Source: CAYFVR01 sp046541515 (GTDB lineage: Bacteria; Desulfobacterota; Desulfobacteria; Desulfobacterales; Desulfococcaceae). Taken from it: 24,055 bases of DNA. The stretch spans positions 1 to 24,055 of the forward strand of contig JBKHDD010000060.1 of assembly GCA_046541515.1 (NCBI GenBank), given 5' to 3'. A program made the position numbers and the translations under genes. Of this stretch, positions 21,731 through 24,055 are shown piece after piece. The notes under the pieces were generated by a model that did not search any database, was not told where the DNA came from, and was given only the letters and a program-made list of their open reading frames with translations. Within the stretch, counting starts at the first letter, position 1, and the number at the start of each line of letters is the position of its first letter.

Positions 21731-22486
21731 GTGAACAAGAGAATCGGCAAAAAATGGCTGTGGGCGATCGTCGCGACCCTGGTACTTCTGACCGCGGGCG
21801 GCATCGCCGGGGCGGCGGAGCTGCGCGTGGGCGTGGACACGGCCTTCGTCCCCTTTGAATTCAAGGGAAAAGACGGAAAGTACACCGGCTTCGACGTGGA
21901 TTTGTGGGCCGCCATCGCGGACAAGATCGGGGTGGAATACGAGCTGATCCCCATGGATTTCAACGGACTCATCCCGGGCCTGACCACCGGCAATCTGGAC
22001 GTGGTTCTCGCCGCCATTTTCATCAAGGCGGAGCGGGAGAAGGCCATCGATTTCTCCCATCCATATTTCCGGGCCGGTCTCAAGACCATGGTTCGTTCCG
22101 AGAACACCGACATCCAGGGCCCCGAAGACCTGAAGGGCAAAACGGTGGCGGTGAAAACCGGAACGGCCACCGTGGAATACGTGGAGAGCCTGGAACCGGC
22201 CAAAATCGTCAAGTTCCCCAATATCGACCAGGCATACCTGGAGGTGGTGACCGGCGGGGCGGACGCCGCCATGCACGACACGCCCAATGTCCTCTACTAC
22301 ATCAAAACCGCCGGCCAGGGCCGGGTGAAGGCGGTGGGGCCGGACGTGAAGGCCGCCTATTACGGCATCGGAATGCAGCAGGGCAGCGAGCTGCGGGAAA
22401 AGGTCAACGTGGCGCTTCTGGAGCTGATGGAATCCGGCGAATACGACAAGATTTACCTGAAATGGTTCGGGAGCATGCCGGAATAA
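21731..22486 (+). CDS. glnH: Amino-acid (glutamine-type) ABC transporter, periplasmic binding protein
   Basis: A 251-residue solute-binding protein of family 3. The start is GTG 21731, with AAAGGAGG five bases upstream; the longer frame from 21659 would begin in the promoter. A signal peptide (KRIGKKW, hydrophobic core, cleavage after GAA near residue 27) exports it. The mature protein tracks E. coli GlnH closely: DTAFVPFEFKGKDGKYTGFDVDL, then PMDFNGLIPGL, ERKAIDFS-like EREKAIDFSHPYF, VAVKTGTATV, FPNIDQAYLE, DAAMHDTPNVLYYIKTAG and YLKWFG. The conserved Asp of HDTPN and the Arg of the AERxKAIDFS region are ligand contacts. Glutamine is the likeliest substrate; other polar amino acids remain possible. 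Confidence 0.92.
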   Translation: MNKRIGKKWLWAIVATLVLLTAGGIAGAAELRVGVDTAFVPFEFKGKDGKYTGFDVDLWAAIADKIGVEYELIPMDFNGLIPGLTTGNLDVVLAAIFIKAEREKAIDFSHPYFRAGLKTMVRSENTDIQGPEDLKGKTVAVKTGTATVEYVESLEPAKIVKFPNIDQAYLEVVTGGADAAMHDTPNVLYYIKTAGQGRVKAVGPDVKAAYYGIGMQQGSELREKVNVALLELMESGEYDKIYLKWFGSMPE

Positions 22487-22511
22487 TTTCGGACGGATCG
22501 GATTCCCAAAT

Positions 22512-22547
22512 CCGGTAAACGGAGATTCGCCGGTAAACGGAGATTCG
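22512..22547 (+). repeat. Perfect 18-base tandem duplication
   Basis: The unit CCGGTAAACGGAGATTCG occurs twice head to tail (22512-22529 and 22530-22547) in the glnH-glnP spacer. It looks like a recent slippage duplication. It contains GGAG, but no start codon follows at a useful distance. Confidence 0.9.
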
Positions 22548-22618
22548 ATGGTTTCGGGGTGCGGTTCCGTGCGGCTTCGGGCGCATGGTGTCCGCCCGCC
22601 TTTTGTAAAAGAGAAACA

Positions 22619-22670
22619 GGGGGATTTTGGTTCGCCGAAATCCCCCTAAATCCCCCTTTGCAAAAGGGGG
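22619..22670. repeat. Double-hairpin repeat in the glnH-glnP spacer
   Basis: Two adjacent palindromes: GGGGGATTT (22619-22627) with AAATCCCCC (22638-22646), then CCCCCTTT (22652-22659) with AAAGGGGG (22663-22670). The second has the same arms as the palindrome inside copy A of the MITE-like element at 4625-4643, so this is probably a related dispersed repeat. Placed after glnH, it may partly terminate or protect the transcript, raising the binding protein over the membrane parts. Confidence 0.75.
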
Positions 22671-22730
22671 ACTTTTCCAGTTTACGGGTCTCCGGAACCC
22701 GTTTTTCGCACCTTCCGCCGAAAGAACGTC

Positions 22731-23453
22731 ATGGGTTTTGAATTCAAGTACATCGTGGAATCGATTCCGGCGCTGTTGGAAGGGGCCAAGCTGACCTGGT
22801 ACATCACCATCGTCGGCATTTTTGGCGGCCTCGCCCTGGGCACGGTGGCCGGACTCTTCCGGTTGGCGGGCACCTCGGCCGTGGGCGGCGAAAGCCACGG
22901 CTTTGCCCGATTCGTCGGCATCGTGGGCCAGAAAATCGCCGTCGCCTACATCGAGCTGATCCGCGGCACCCCCATCATCGTCCAGGCCATGTTCATCTAT
23001 TTCGCCCTGCCCATGCTCATTGAAGTGGTCACCGGGACGCGGGGGATTCGTTTTGACGCGCTGACGGCGGCGGTCATCACCATCATCATCAACGCCGGGG
23101 CCTACATCGCGGAAATCGTCCGGGGCGCCGTCCTGTCGGTCAACAAGGGGCTGGTGGAGGCGGGGCTTTCCATGGGCATCAGCCGCCTGCAACTGATCGC
23201 CAACATCATCGGCCCCATCGCCTTCCGCCGGGCCATCCCGCCCCTGGGCAATCAATTCATCATCAGCCTCAAGGACACCTCGCTGTTCATCGTCATCGGC
23301 GTGGGCGAGCTGACCCGCCAGGGGCAGGAGATCATGGCCAGCAATTTTCGGGCTCTGGAAATCTGGTCCGCGGTGGCCGTATGCTACCTGATCATGACCA
23401 CCGCCCTGGCCTTTGGCCTGCGGTTCGTCGAAAACAGGATCAAAATTCCATGA
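22731..23453 (+). CDS. glnP: Amino-acid ABC transporter permease (GlnP-like)
   Basis: A 240-residue inner-membrane permease of the HisM/GlnP type. About five membrane segments include LTWYITIVGIFGGLALGTVAGLF, the VAYIELIRGTPIIVQAMFIYFALP region with the family RGTP motif, and AAVITIIINAGAYIAEIVRGA. The EAA loop, EAGLSMGISRLQLIANIIGP, docks on the ATPase. It forms a dimer working with GlnH and GlnQ. ATG 22731 has only a weak GAAAGAA upstream. It is 244 bases after glnH, unusual for this operon, because of inserted repeats. Its stop overlaps the glnQ start (ATGA). Confidence 0.93.
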   Translation: MGFEFKYIVESIPALLEGAKLTWYITIVGIFGGLALGTVAGLFRLAGTSAVGGESHGFARFVGIVGQKIAVAYIELIRGTPIIVQAMFIYFALPMLIEVVTGTRGIRFDALTAAVITIIINAGAYIAEIVRGAVLSVNKGLVEAGLSMGISRLQLIANIIGPIAFRRAIPPLGNQFIISLKDTSLFIVIGVGELTRQGQEIMASNFRALEIWSAVAVCYLIMTTALAFGLRFVENRIKIP

Positions 23454-24055
23454 GCGGCATCATCGAATTTACGGACGTGTGCAAGAGCTTCGGAAAAACC
23501 GAGGTGCTGCACGACATCAACCTGACCATCCCCGAAAAAGAGGTGTTGGTGGTGGTCGGGCCGTCGGGCTCCGGAAAGTCCACCCTGCTTCGCTGCATCA
23601 ACGGCCTGGAGATCATCACCTCCGGCGAGTTGACGGTGGACGGCATCTGCCTGCGCAAGGAAAAGCGGCGGATACGGGAGGTGCGAACCGAGGTGGGCAT
23701 GGTCTTCCAGCTTTTCTACCTGTTTCCCCACATGACCGCGCTGGAAAACGTCGCCTTCGGTCCCCGAAAGGTGCGCGGGTTCGGCAAGGCGGAGGCCCGC
23801 CAGATCGCCCGGGACCTGCTGAAAAAGGTCGGGCTGGAAGATCGGGGCGATCACTACCCCTCGGAGCTTTCCGGCGGCCAGCAGCAACGGGTGGCCATCG
23901 CCCGGGCCATGGCGGTGAAGCCGAAGATCATGCTGTTCGACGAGCCCACCTCCGCCCTGGACCCGGAGCTGCGGGAAGAGGTGCTCAACGTGATGATGGC
24001 GGTGGCCCAGGAAGGCATCACCATGGTGGTGGTGACCCACGAAATGAGCTTCGCC
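23450..24055 (+). CDS. glnQ: Amino-acid ABC transporter ATP-binding protein, 3' end cut by window
   Basis: The first 202 codons of a polar-amino-acid ABC ATPase. It has Walker A GPSGSGKST, a Q-loop, the signature LSGGQQQR, Walker B IMLFDEPTSALDP and the H-loop region VVVTHEMSFA at the window edge. About 40 residues should remain outside. ATG 23450 overlaps the glnP stop by four bases. The Q-loop reads VFQLFYLFPH where the family usually has VFQQFNLFPH, a mild variation that keeps the essential Gln. It powers glutamine-type uptake with GlnH and GlnP. Confidence 0.94.
   Translation, partial: MSGIIEFTDVCKSFGKTEVLHDINLTIPEKEVLVVVGPSGSGKSTLLRCINGLEIITSGELTVDGICLRKEKRRIREVRTEVGMVFQLFYLFPHMTALENVAFGPRKVRGFGKAEARQIARDLLKKVGLEDRGDHYPSELSGGQQQRVAIARAMAVKPKIMLFDEPTSALDPELREEVLNVMMAVAQEGITMVVVTHEMSFA

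Noticed and set aside
22500..22670. Short repeats as a CRISPR array
   Set aside because: Only two head-to-tail units with no spacers, plus palindromes of a dispersed repeat; no cas genes in the window.

Overview
This is a GC-rich bacterial chromosome segment with compact operons. The gene set points to a Gram-negative anaerobe of the Desulfobacterota (old Deltaproteobacteria) type. It holds a sigma-54 activator with a near-consensus -24/-12 promoter, Cache-domain histidine kinases, an RND efflux pair, an outer-membrane-like protein ending in Phe, a formate/nitrite-type channel and an in-frame-UGA selenoprotein. The taxonomic placement is inference; there is no rRNA or tRNA in the window.

Layout. 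1-2,680: protein-L-isoaspartate methyltransferase (pcm), apparently coupled to an 18-codon leader ORF, then two small unknown ORFs ending at a strong terminator, converging on a phosphoribosyltransferase on the minus strand. 2,834-4,030: rsgA on the minus strand with its own terminator. 4,031-4,865: a decayed gene relic (including a dead copy of the ribbon-helix-helix gene found near 12.5 kb) abutting a small inverted-repeat (MITE-like) element.

4,866-12,299 is the main signalling block, all on the plus strand. An NtrC-type activator and a Cache histidine kinase overlap. A regulatory gap follows, with two identical GGACAATTTGTCC dyads 41 bp apart and a sigma-54 promoter. Next comes an overlapping trio: a second, paralogous Cache histidine kinase, a stand-alone receiver, and a receiver domain fused to a complete FocA/NirC-family channel. 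The simplest reading is that kinase 1 and the activator switch on the sigma-54 operon, and kinase 2 then phosphorylates the small receiver and/or the receiver that sits directly on the channel's gating helix. That would give transcriptional and post-translational control of one transport system.

12,363-13,250 (minus): a hicA-hicB toxin-antitoxin pair with a clear promoter, followed by a ribbon-helix-helix protein. 13,252-17,558 (minus): an RND efflux pump and its lipoprotein adaptor, without an outer-membrane channel. 17,820-18,833 (minus): a winged-helix regulator and, missed by ordinary ORF calling, a 66-residue UXX-type glutaredoxin-like selenoprotein with UGA at codon 12 and a SECIS-like hairpin. 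19,204-20,085 (plus): a probable outer-membrane beta-barrel. 20,159-21,184 (minus): a double-GAF protein with no output domain. 21,493-24,055 (plus): a second copy of the MITE-like element next to a sigma-70-like promoter, then glnH-glnP-glnQ, with glnQ cut by the window end.

The strongest candidates for something undescribed are the receiver-FNT channel fusion in its sigma-54/two-kinase setting, and the selenoprotein hidden by its UGA codon.
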